Shown: positions 1 to 5,895, counted from the first letter of the stretch. The stretch is DNA of 7,397 nucleotides from an uncultured Clostridia bacterium (GCA_934403665.1 CAKRUL010000060.1:1-7397), one strand, 5' to 3'. Made by a program: numbers and translations. The notes: generated by a model not told the origin, from the sequence alone.

Positions 1-407
1 GAGCAAATGTAGAAATTGCCGAGCAGGTGGGAGAGGACAATATTTTCCTCTTTGGTTTGAAAGCAGACGAGGTCGAGGCTCTTTGGAAAAAAGGATACCA
101 GCCGCTTCAATATGTACAAAACAATCCTGCACTGAAGGAAGTTTTGGATATGCTGATGTCAGACCGGCTGGGTGTGCGGTTTGACGATATCGCAAAATCT
201 CTGCTCACAAATACCTTCGGAGCGGCAGATGCCTATATGACACTGGCAGACTTTGACGCATACGCCAAGGCACAGCAAAAAGTGGAAGAAACTTACCGGG
301 ATAAACGGAAATTTACCAACATGTCTCTGATGAACATTGCAAAGGCCGGAATTTTCTCCGCTGACCGCGCCGTCAAAGAATACTGTGATAGGATCTGGAA
401 TTTATGA
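1..407 (+). CDS. glgP: Glycogen/alpha-glucan phosphorylase, C-terminal end (partial)
   Basis: The reading frame is open from the left edge (first full codon at base 3) to the TGA at 405-407, giving 135 residues of the carboxyl end. Glycogen phosphorylase (GT35) releases glucose-1-phosphate from the ends of alpha-1,4-glucans, using pyridoxal phosphate in the cytoplasm. The visible part starts with ANVEIAEQVGEDNIFLFGL, the conserved segment near the cofactor-binding region. It ends with the family's closing blocks: ADAYMTLADFDAY, then Q.KV...YRD, then IAKAGIFSADRAVKEY and a final IW. The cofactor lysine and the catalytic core lie upstream of the window, so its completeness cannot be judged. An internal GTG at 27 is not the start, because conserved sequence continues before it. 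The stop overlaps the next gene's start by 4 bases (ATGA), which points to a shared transcript and coupled translation. The family call is secure by recognition of the C-terminal blocks. Confidence 0.93.
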   Translation, partial: ANVEIAEQVGEDNIFLFGLKADEVEALWKKGYQPLQYVQNNPALKEVLDMLMSDRLGVRFDDIAKSLLTNTFGAADAYMTLADFDAYAKAQQKVEETYRDKRKFTNMSLMNIAKAGIFSADRAVKEYCDRIWNL

Positions 408-2248
408 GAATTCTATACAACAGCTGGAAAAGGGCGTTTAAAACGCCCTTTGGTTCTGTTTGTCCAAAAGAGCCGTGCCATATCGAAATCAGAGTGCCGA
501 GACGCTGTGCGGCAATGAATGTCTCCCTGCTTCTGGAGCCGGACGGTGCTCCGCCCCGAAAGCTTCCGATGGCATGGACTGATTTGGATGAGGAAGGCTA
601 TGATCGCTATTGCGTCACCTTTTCCCTTTCCGAGTGCGGTCTTTTCTTTTATTATTTTGAAATAGAAGAACCGAATAACCGCTATTTCGTATACCGCCGT
701 CATAAGACGGAAACCAGTCTCTGCGAAGGGGAAAAATGGCAGATCACCTGCTTTTCCAAAGACTATCATCCACCCAAGGGCTTGGCAGGCTCTGTCATGT
801 ATCAAATCTTTCCCGATCGTTTCTATCATGAAACCTTGTGCGATACTACAGAGAAACTGCGTCCCTTTTCCATTCATGAAAATTCCTCGGAGATTCCCTG
901 CTATCTGCCGGATGAAAATGGAATCATTCAAAACAACGACTTCTACGGCGGAAATTTGGACGGAATCCGAAAAAAAATTCCTTATCTGAAGAAACTGGGA
1001 ATTGATATTCTGTATCTCAATCCTGTTTTTATGGCATATTCCAACCACCGTTATGATACGGCAGATTATCTCCGCATCGATCCTTTGCTGGGAACGGAAG
1101 AAGATTTCAAAAAGCTTTGCCGCGAGGCACACCGAAACAACATGAAAGTGATTTTAGACGGTGTGTTCTCCCACACCGGAAGCAACAGTGTCTATTTTGA
1201 CAAGGAAAATATTTTCGGAAACGGCGCCTATCATCACCCGAACTCCCCTTACCGGGATTGGTTTGACTTTCAGGAGTATCCGGAAAAATACACAAGCTGG
1301 TGGGGCATTGAGACCCTTCCCTGCGTCAAGGAGGAGAACCCCGGTTATCTGGATTTTGTGATTCGCAACCAAGACAGCGTCATTGCCCACTGGCTGAAAT
1401 GCGGTGCGGACGGATTTCGGCTGGATGTGGCAGACGAGCTGCCCGACGGTTTTATTCAGACTCTGACGCAAAGCGCAAAAAAATGGAACCCGGAAGCCAT
1501 CATCATCGGCGAGGTTTGGGAGGATGCCTCCAACAAAATCAGTTACGGAAAGCGAAGAACCTATTTTTCCAGTCCTGCCGGCGTGGAACTGGATTCTGTG
1601 ATGAACTATCCCTTCCGGGATGCAATCATCCGTATTGTCACCGGGCAGGAAAGCTTGGATGATTTCCGCAATCAAATTTTATCGATTGCCGAAAACTATC
1701 CCCGTCCCATTCTGCACGGTCTGATGAACAGCCTTTCCACCCATGACACTCCGCGGATCCTCAGTCTTTTGGGGCACGATGCTTCCTCTATGACAAAAGA
1801 AGAAAAAGCCGCTTACCGTCTGGACAAAAACAGCCTTTCGCTCGCGGTGAAACGTGTAAAGGCCGCTGTTTTTCTGCAGTTTTTTCTTCCCGGCGTTCCC
1901 TGTATCTATTACGGAGACGAAGCGGGAATGGAAGGCTTTGAAGATCCCTTCAACCGCGGTTATTTTCTGTGGAATGCAGTGCGTTCCGAGTTCACCGCCT
2001 TTTATCGGGACATGATTCGCCTGCATCGCCGCCTTCCTCCGCAGGCAGAGATTCACTTCCCGGAAGAAAATCAAAATTTGTGTATCCTCTTTGATCGTGA
2101 AACCTACACAGTGGTCTGTAATCCAAAAAACAGCGACTGCTCTGTCCGTCTTCCGAAACTCCACCCCATCCATCTGCAGGATGCGGAAGAAAAAGACGGC
2201 ATGCTTTGCTTGCATCCGTATGGCTTTGCCTTGCTGAAACGCCCGTAA
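404..2248 (+). CDS. GH13 alpha-glucan hydrolase (neopullulanase/maltodextrinase-like alpha-glycosidase)
   Basis: This complete 614-residue enzyme belongs to the alpha-amylase clan and should cut alpha-1,4 (possibly alpha-1,6) bonds of maltodextrin, pullulan or cyclodextrin-type substrates. Residues 1-120 form a beta-rich N-terminal domain of the kind found in neopullulanase and cyclomaltodextrinase. The (beta/alpha)8 barrel starts at MYQIFPDRF (132-140) and continues with DFYGGNLDGI (179-188) and LYLNPVF. Region I is DGVFSHTG, with D252 and H257. Region II is GFRLDVADE, with nucleophile D341. Region III is IIGEVW, with acid/base E370. Region IV is STHDTPR, with transition-state stabiliser D448. 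GVPCIYYGDEAGMEG (497-511) closes the barrel and a small beta domain follows. There is no signal peptide, so the enzyme is intracellular and acts on imported dextrins or stored glycogen. ATG 404 is chosen for the ATGA overlap with the phosphorylase gene; an AGGA at 390-393 is a modest ribosome site. The exact specificity is not decidable here. Confidence 0.93.
   Translation: MRILYNSWKRAFKTPFGSVCPKEPCHIEIRVPRRCAAMNVSLLLEPDGAPPRKLPMAWTDLDEEGYDRYCVTFSLSECGLFFYYFEIEEPNNRYFVYRRHKTETSLCEGEKWQITCFSKDYHPPKGLAGSVMYQIFPDRFYHETLCDTTEKLRPFSIHENSSEIPCYLPDENGIIQNNDFYGGNLDGIRKKIPYLKKLGIDILYLNPVFMAYSNHRYDTADYLRIDPLLGTEEDFKKLCREAHRNNMKVILDGVFSHTGSNSVYFDKENIFGNGAYHHPNSPYRDWFDFQEYPEKYTSWWGIETLPCVKEENPGYLDFVIRNQDSVIAHWLKCGADGFRLDVADELPDGFIQTLTQSAKKWNPEAIIIGEVWEDASNKISYGKRRTYFSSPAGVELDSVMNYPFRDAIIRIVTGQESLDDFRNQILSIAENYPRPILHGLMNSLSTHDTPRILSLLGHDASSMTKEEKAAYRLDKNSLSLAVKRVKAAVFLQFFLPGVPCIYYGDEAGMEGFEDPFNRGYFLWNAVRSEFTAFYRDMIRLHRRLPPQAEIHFPEENQNLCILFDRETYTVVCNPKNSDCSVRLPKLHPIHLQDAEEKDGMLCLHPYGFALLKRP
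428..460 (+). promoter_or_regulatory. Terminator-like hairpin inside the start of the GH13 gene
   Basis: Bases 429-439 (AAAGGGCGTTT) and 441-451 (AAACGCCCTTT) are perfect inverted copies around A440. In RNA this can fold as an 8-bp stem, AAAGGGCG with CGCCCUUU, and a 7-base loop. A U-rich stretch, TTTGGTTCTGTTT, follows. The hairpin lies 22 bases after the phosphorylase stop, within codons 9-16 of the hydrolase (KRAFKTPF). It could weaken expression of the second gene or protect the 3' end of the phosphorylase message. The T run is interrupted, so strong termination is unlikely, and the amino acid sequence could explain part of the match. Confidence 0.4.
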
Positions 2249-2276
2249 CACAAGGGAACAGAAAATCATTTTGTTA

Positions 2277-2305
2277 TTGCTATTTTATTGAAAAACAGGT
2301 ATAAT
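2277..2305 (+). promoter_or_regulatory. Sigma-A-type promoter for the membrane-anchored repeat protein
   Basis: TTGCTA (2277-2282) is separated by 17 bases from a perfect TATAAT (2300-2305). Transcription would start near 2312, leaving a leader of about 60 bases before the ATG at 2375. No convincing terminator was found between the GH13 stop at 2248 and this site, so read-through from the glucan operon is also possible. Confidence 0.7.
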
Positions 2306-2363
2306 AACAATATACATTTGTTTTCAAAAAAACAAAGAGATTTTCCGTTTTTATTGTCGCAAA

Positions 2364-2368
2364 AGGAG
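2364..2368 (+). promoter_or_regulatory. Ribosome binding site AGGAG deciding the start at 2375
   Basis: AGGAG ends 6 bases before ATG 2375. The longer in-frame reading would begin at TTG 2288, upstream of the predicted transcription start and overlapping the promoter, so that start is not credible. Confidence 0.8.
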
Positions 2369-2374
2369 CCGGTA

Positions 2375-3103
2375 ATGAAAAAATTTTTGAAAATACTGAT
2401 GATATTCACCGTGTTTACGATTGTTGCCATAACCGCTTTGACAATCTGGAAGGGAGACACGATTATCGCAGCCTTTCACTCGCTGCAATATCAAAATTAT
2501 ACAAAGGAAGAACTGAACCAAAAAATCCAAGAAAACGATCAAAAACTGAAAGAAGAAATTGCAGAATACACCGGGGGCGCCCCCCTTCGCGATCTTTCGG
2601 AAGAAGAGCATGCACAGGTTGAACGGGGCGAAACCACCTATGAAGAAGTCTATGAAAAAATCCTGCAGGAAATTCATCAGCAAGAGCAAGCACAGCCGGA
2701 GAAACCTGCGGACTCGCAGCCACAGCAAAACGATGTGAAACCTGTTGTCCCCGTTTCTCCGACAAAAGCCATCACCGATAAATACATCGCTAAAATGTAC
2801 GGTTTAAAAAGCAAATACATCGGTCAGCTGGATGCCTGTATTGCACAGGCCATCTCAGAATACAAAGCTCTGCCCGGTGAAGAACATACCAACGCCGCCA
2901 AACGCTCCATTATATCCAAATATGTGGGACGCATGGCAGGTCTGGAAAGTGCATGTGACGCAGAGGTCAACAGCGTTCTTTCTTCTATGGAAAAAGAATT
3001 GAAGGAAATCGGCGCCGACACCTCTATCATCCAAACCGTACGGAGTGCCTATGCAAATGAAAAAAGCATGAAAATTGCTTATTATATGGCAACTTACGGT
3101 TAA
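2375..3103 (+). CDS. Membrane-anchored protein with coiled-coil stalk and duplicated C-terminal unit, unknown function
   Basis: I do not recognise a named family for this 242-residue protein. A short basic start (MKKFLK) leads into one hydrophobic segment at about residues 5-25 that ends in W-K, with no clear signal peptidase site. It is therefore probably an N-terminal anchor with the remainder outside the cell. Residues 40-65 (TKEELNQKIQENDQKLKEE) have coiled-coil character. Residues 66-101 hold an acidic helical motif, LRDLSEEEHAQVERGETTYE. Residues 103-130 form a Q/P-rich linker, and 133-242 are helical. The C-terminal part contains two related units, KYIAKMYGLKS at 136 and KYVGRMAGLES at 182, offset by 46 residues. 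Cysteines occur at 155 and 194. The gene has its own promoter and a strong ribosome site, and it follows the glucan genes in the same direction. A structural or envelope role is inference only; the coding call itself is firm. Confidence 0.82.
   Translation: MKKFLKILMIFTVFTIVAITALTIWKGDTIIAAFHSLQYQNYTKEELNQKIQENDQKLKEEIAEYTGGAPLRDLSEEEHAQVERGETTYEEVYEKILQEIHQQEQAQPEKPADSQPQQNDVKPVVPVSPTKAITDKYIAKMYGLKSKYIGQLDACIAQAISEYKALPGEEHTNAAKRSIISKYVGRMAGLESACDAEVNSVLSSMEKELKEIGADTSIIQTVRSAYANEKSMKIAYYMATYG
2780..3001 (+). repeat. Internal protein repeat, two units of about 28 residues
   Basis: Codons 136-163 (2780-2863) and 182-209 (2918-3001) encode units sharing the pattern K-Y-[IV]-[AG]-[KR]-M-x-G-L-[KE]-S, followed by amphipathic helix. 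The similarity is at protein level; the DNA has diverged, so this is an old duplication and not a recent tandem copy. Confidence 0.6.
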
Positions 3104-3168
3104 TACCTTACAAGACTGACTGTCCGAAAAGGCGGATATTCGCAAGTGCCGGACAATGGAGAGCGGCT

Positions 3169-3197
3169 TTCACATTTCCAAAAGAATTACATATATT
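3169..3197 (+). promoter_or_regulatory. Promoter-like site upstream of the Cys-rich gene
   Basis: TTCACA (3169-3174), 17 bases, then TATATT (3192-3197) each match the sigma-A consensus at five of six positions. Start would be near 3204. The same bases also resemble a sporulation promoter: AC at 3172-3173, 16 bases, then CATATATT at 3190-3197, similar to a sigma-K or sigma-E -10. The sequence alone cannot choose between these. Confidence 0.45.
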
Positions 3198-3205
3198 GAT
3201 GATGG

Positions 3206-3234
3206 AACGGGCGGAATACGATTCCGTCCGTTTT
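3206..3234 (+). terminator. Terminator/attenuator hairpin between the membrane-protein gene and the Cys-rich gene
   Basis: AACGGGCGGAAT (3206-3217) pairs with ATTCCGTCCGTT (3221-3232) across a 3-base loop. This gives 12 pairs including one G-U, followed by TTTT (3231-3234). It could end transcripts from the gene stopping at 3103. Because it lies only 25 bases before ATG 3259, the promoter of the next gene must lie upstream of it. It would then be a 5' leader hairpin or attenuator for the Cys-rich gene. Confidence 0.6.
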
Positions 3235-3258
3235 GAATCTCATTTTGGAGTGAGCCGA

Positions 3259-3582
3259 ATGTCTTACTATGATAACAGCCTCTATCGCATGAATATCTAT
3301 AACTGCATGAGCGGCGAAGCCGTTCTGGTCAATACGCAGGAGGATGCTCCGCAAACAGTAGAACAAAACTGTGTCACGCGTTGCTGTGGAAACTGCCGTT
3401 TCACCCACTGTGAAACCAGCACAGCCGCCAATACGTCGGAACAGGACACCTTTCGTCCTACCCCAACCTGCTCGGCTGTGAATCAGCTGAATTTAGACAG
3501 CAATCAGGATCATCGGCGCTGTAACCGGTGCTGCAATCGCTGCTGTAACCGGTGCTGTTGCAGACGCAGTTGGTTTTTCTGA
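3259..3582 (+). CDS. Small cysteine-rich protein with CNRCC repeat tail, unknown function
   Basis: This 107-residue protein has 15 cysteines and no recognised family. ATG 3259 is chosen because GGAG (3247-3250) sits 8 bases before it. A longer in-frame reading from 3196 would overlap the hairpin and the promoter-like site. The N-terminus (MSYYDNSLYRMNIYN) is polar and tyrosine-rich, with no signal peptide or membrane segment. Two cysteine clusters are visible: C38-x3-CC-x2-C46-x4-C51, and the basic tail C88-x2-CC-x2-CC-x2-CCC followed by RRSWFF. Residues 52-87 between them are low-complexity and Thr/Asn/Gln-rich. Such clusters may bind metal or form cross-links, as in some spore coat or metallothionein-like proteins; both ideas are inference from composition. 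The stop lies 21 bases before a strong terminator, which supports this frame as a real gene end. A different frame across the tail reads as an Ala/Gly/Val-rich helix (see findings). Confidence 0.72.
   Translation: MSYYDNSLYRMNIYNCMSGEAVLVNTQEDAPQTVEQNCVTRCCGNCRFTHCETSTAANTSEQDTFRPTPTCSAVNQLNLDSNQDHRRCNRCCNRCCNRCCCRRSWFF
3518..3557 (+). repeat. 24-base-period tandem duplication in the Cys-rich tail
   Basis: The 16-mer GCTGTAACCGGTGCTG occurs at 3518-3533 and again at 3542-3557, exactly 24 bases (8 codons) apart, with related sequence between. It encodes the repeated C-N-R-C pattern. Identical copies suggest recent expansion and possible length variation between strains. Confidence 0.75.
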
Positions 3583-3603
3583 CAACAAACATATGAAGGA
3601 ATC

Positions 3604-3648
3604 AAAGGGGCGGCAGCAAAATGAATTCGTTTTGCTGCCGCCCCTTTT
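3604..3648. terminator. Strong bidirectional terminator between converging genes
   Basis: GGGGCGGCAGCAAAA (3607-3621) pairs perfectly with its inverted copy at 3630-3644, with an 8-base loop. Flanking AAA/TTT extends the stem to 18 pairs. Four Ts (3645-3648) follow on the plus strand; the minus strand has a shorter TTTGATT tail. It sits 21 bases after the Cys-rich gene on the plus strand. On the minus strand it is about 60 bases beyond the stop of the SLH gene, so it probably serves both. Confidence 0.92.
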
Positions 3649-3708
3649 GCACGGAAGAAATGCCGTGTTCAATAACAGTATTCCACCACAATCCGGACGA
3701 AAACGTCA

Positions 3709-4349
3709 TTACAAGTAATCGTCCAAGATTGCTTCACTGTTTGTAAAGCCGGCCGCTTCTGCCTCTTTCTCGGAAAGCTTTCCGTCCTGAATCAAACGAT
3801 CCAGCAAGGTAAGCCCATCGCTCCCCTTTGCCGACATTGCACAATAAGAAACCCGTACCATATAATCTCTGGAAAACACAGCTCTTTTTTCAATCGCCTT
3901 TAACTCCGTGCTGGACATCAAACCGTTTTCTGCCGCAGCGATATATGCATTTTCCTGATTTGCCAAGTCATAACCAAGCGAACGCAGAATCAGTGTGATA
4001 TATTCCGCACCGGTCATCTTGTCATCCGGTGAAAAAGTGTCCGTTCCCGTTCCTTTTGTGATTCCGTTTTCAAAGCAATAACCGACATACGGCTCTGCCC
4101 AATCCGGCACATCGGAAAAACTGCTTTTTGAAACCGAGGAAAGAGCCTCCTGCTCTTTTCCTAACAACCGCACCAGCATCGTTGCTCCCTCTGCCCGGGT
4201 AAATGCCTTTTCCAGTTCAAATCCTTGCTCTGTTCCCTGAAACAAACCAATCTGATGCAAAGCCTCCGCTTCTTTCTGATAGGAAAGTGCAGCTTGTGCC
4301 GTCACACACAATATCAATATCATCAAAACGACAAAACAGCTTTTTTCAT
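3709..4349 (-). CDS. Small SLH-repeat exported protein, apparent frameshift after codon 3
   Basis: SLH repeats attach proteins to pyruvylated cell-wall polymers, so this is likely a wall-bound protein. The long open frame runs from TTG 4326 (ATG 4323) to TAA 3709, about 205 residues. In that numbering, repeat 1 is residues 20-60 (EALHQIGLFQGT, then FTRAEGATMLVRLLGKE). Repeat 2 is the best match, 70-120 (FSDVPDWAEPYVGYCFENGI, then FSPDDKMTGAEYI, then LRSLGYD). Repeat 3 is weak, 125-165 (NGL, then FSRDYMVRVSYCAM). The tail ends LLDRLIQDG, EAEAAGF. The likely real start is ATG 4349, which overlaps the previous stop (TGATG) and lies behind GGGGGTGA. From it the frame ends after 8 residues. One added A in the A6 run, or a -1 slip, gives MKKSCFVVLMILILCVTAQA, a textbook signal peptide. 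The internal starts lack a ribosome site and a basic N-terminus. The span given is therefore not a whole number of codons; the restored length is 213 residues. Confidence 0.8.
4341..4346 (-). other. A6 homopolymer at the SLH gene frameshift point (possible slippage site)
   Basis: On the coding (minus) strand the start reads ATG AAA AAA GCT. After a -1 slip on the A run, or with a seventh A, the next codon becomes AGC and the frame joins the SLH open frame. Homopolymer miscount, true mutation, phase variation, transcript slippage and ribosomal slippage all fit the sequence. Confidence 0.7.
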
Positions 4350-5749
4350 CAAAGGGTCACCCCCAATTCCTCTGCAACCTCTTTCCAATTGTCCGGATAA
4401 ACCGACCGCAGGAAAAAGGTCAAAAAGCCGCCTTTATAGTCTATTTCTCCCACCGGTACACTGCATTGGGAACCGCCGAAATCCAGCATTAAATCCTTCA
4501 GCACCGTTTTCAGATGGTCATTGTATCGAAAGGTGATGCTGATATCATTGACAGCGCCCTCATCACCATATACCATCAGGTCATTCCGCATCTTATAAAT
4601 AGGTCGGAAGCTCATGTATATACTGCTGTCATCCTTGAGATGTGTCGACGTGCTCTCCACGGCAGGATTCGGCGGAATTACCTCCATGTCCCCATCCTGG
4701 AACCACTGTGTTCCCTTATTGCCGCTCACTTTCAGAAGAACAATCCCCAAAGGAAGAGGCTTTCCGTCCTTTTCGCGCTTCAGGCTCAGAAAAGTGACAT
4801 TTAAATTGCCGTGTGTAGACAGGCGGCGCGCCAGAGGGGACATCTTATCCTTTACCTGAAAGGAAGCTGCCACCTCAATCTGATAATCATAGGTGCTGTC
4901 GAAAAAATCTCCCTTCAAAAATTTGACCGTCCGGATTGTTCCGTTATCGTCCTTGTATTTTCCGAACAGCTTCACAGATTTTTCTGGGTCTGCCCATGCC
5001 TCCTCATATTCCTTCGCTCTGCGCGCTGCTTCCTCTCTCGCCTTATAGTATTCGTCAGAGCCTACCGTAGGTTGATAAACCGGTGCGGTCTCGCCGTCTT
5101 CGTCAAAAAGATTCATATATCCGCTCGGTTCTTTTTCTTCATAAGTATCCCAAATAGGGGTCACGATACTCGTTTCACGAGCATCCCTACTCTGGTGATC
5201 GTCCGCCATATACATTTCGATCTCTTTGACCCCATATGTGATCGTCATATTCAATCTCAAAAGAGTGTAAATGTAGTAATCCAAATTTTTTTGGTATTCC
5301 TCGCTTTCTTGATGAAAACCGTAATCATAATATGTATTCTCTTCCAAATTACTCTCGCACCTAATCACATAATGTCCGTTGGATCCAAAATTATCACTGG
5401 AAAGAAACTCTGCCTGCAGCCTCACCTGTTCTTTTCCTTTTAATGTTACATACACATCAAGACCAAATACAGCAACGCCTGACAGATTCCCAAAGGAATC
5501 TTTTTTCAACAGAGTTCTGCGTTCTACTGCCACATCCAAATGTCCGTTATCTGATATATCATAAACCCAAGTATTCCTCCAGTCGTCAGGAAGTTTCACT
5601 TCAAAATAACATCCGCAATCCAATCTATTATATGGAACATCCCTTTTTTGCCGTACCAAAAAAATATCCGAATCAAACACAGCGGCAGAAACAGGCACTA
5701 TATTAAGCATCATAAACATAATCAATAGCAGAGATAAGTATTTTTTCAT
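4349..5749 (-). CDS. Exported protein of unknown function, partner of the SLH protein
   Basis: This 466-residue protein matches no family I recognise. It begins MKKYLSLLLIMFMMLNIVPVS, a clear signal peptide with a cleavage site near S21-A22-A23. ATG 5749 has AGGAG 7 bases upstream. An in-frame TTG at 5818 with an even better ribosome site would add 23 residues before the signal. Residues 25-195 appear beta-rich (for example YFEVKLPDDWRNTWVYDISD, LDVYVTLKG). Residues 200-256 are acidic with a charged helix (YYKAREEAARRAKEYEEAW). Residues 260-466 appear beta-rich again and end with LRSVYPDNWKEVAEELGVTL. A P-D-[DN]-W motif occurs near both ends of the mature protein. There are four cysteines (45, 47, 131, 430 or close). 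The stop TGA overlaps the ATG of the SLH gene, so the two are probably translated together and may act as a wall-associated pair. No enzyme motif was seen. Confidence 0.8.
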   Translation of the reverse strand: MKKYLSLLLIMFMMLNIVPVSAAVFDSDIFLVRQKRDVPYNRLDCGCYFEVKLPDDWRNTWVYDISDNGHLDVAVERRTLLKKDSFGNLSGVAVFGLDVYVTLKGKEQVRLQAEFLSSDNFGSNGHYVIRCESNLEENTYYDYGFHQESEEYQKNLDYYIYTLLRLNMTITYGVKEIEMYMADDHQSRDARETSIVTPIWDTYEEKEPSGYMNLFDEDGETAPVYQPTVGSDEYYKAREEAARRAKEYEEAWADPEKSVKLFGKYKDDNGTIRTVKFLKGDFFDSTYDYQIEVAASFQVKDKMSPLARRLSTHGNLNVTFLSLKREKDGKPLPLGIVLLKVSGNKGTQWFQDGDMEVIPPNPAVESTSTHLKDDSSIYMSFRPIYKMRNDLMVYGDEGAVNDISITFRYNDHLKTVLKDLMLDFGGSQCSVPVGEIDYKGGFLTFFLRSVYPDNWKEVAEELGVTL

Positions 5750-5815
5750 CTTTCGTCTCCTTTTCTCATATATTTGATTTCTTCTCACGCCGGATTCATC
5801 CTCTTCTTCATAGCC

Positions 5816-5832
5816 CAATGGAATCACCTCCC
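5816..5832 (-). promoter_or_regulatory. Strong ribosome binding site with in-frame TTG, alternative start for the exported protein
   Basis: On the minus strand GGGAGGTG (5832-5825) is followed after 6 bases by TTG (5818-5816), in frame with ATG 5749. Use of it would give MGYEEEDESGV and a basic stretch ahead of the hydrophobic signal. From the same site, a second frame offers ATG at 5812-5810 and encodes only MKKRMNPA before a stop, a possible short leader peptide. Which is used cannot be told from sequence. Confidence 0.5.
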
Positions 5833-5841
5833 TGTATTGTA

Positions 5842-5868
5842 AATATATTAAAACATAAGTTGTTCCAA
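5842..5868 (-). promoter_or_regulatory. Weak promoter candidate for the exported protein/SLH unit
   Basis: On the minus strand TTGGAA (5868-5863) and TATATT (5847-5842) are 15 bases apart, shorter than ideal, in an A/T-rich stretch. A promoter is expected here because a terminator lies upstream at 5924-5959 and the gene starts downstream. The exact hexamers are uncertain. Confidence 0.35.
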
Positions 5869-5895
5869 ATTTCACCTGTTATTTTTTGATATTTT

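Noticed and set aside
413..1132. Long open frame (239 codons) on the minus strand opposite the GH13 gene
   Set aside because: It lies wholly inside a gene with intact catalytic motifs, has no ribosome site, and its translation shows no domain; it is a mirror of the coding bias. The other minus-strand frames at 1154-1675 and 1679-2269 are rejected for the same reason.
2288..2374. 29-residue N-terminal extension of the membrane protein starting at TTG 2288
   Set aside because: The TTG lies within the promoter spacer and upstream of the expected transcription start, whereas ATG 2375 has AGGAG at proper spacing.
2573..2584. GGGGGCGCCCCC palindrome within the membrane-protein gene
   Set aside because: It codes for G-G-A-P in frame, has no loop room for a stable RNA hairpin, and lies mid-gene; it is more likely chance than a site, though such runs can miscount in sequencing.
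3121..3155. Hairpin TGTCCG/CGGACA after the membrane-protein gene as a terminator
   Set aside because: The arms are only 6 bases with a long, partly paired loop, and no T run follows.
3156..3236. Short plus-strand frame of 26 codons starting ATGGAGAGC
   Set aside because: No ribosome binding site was seen, and it overlaps the promoter-like site and the hairpin.
3494..3718. Separate small gene in the Ala/Gly-rich frame over the Cys-rich tail
   Set aside because: No start codon with a ribosome site was found after the stop at 3494-3496, and the frame runs through the strong terminator to about 3718. It is reported only as an alternative-frame observation.
4811..5443. 210-codon plus-strand frame opposite the exported-protein gene
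   Set aside because: It is antisense to a gene with a signal peptide and a good ribosome site. Its translation is an irregular mix of hydrophobic and basic residues with no start signal.
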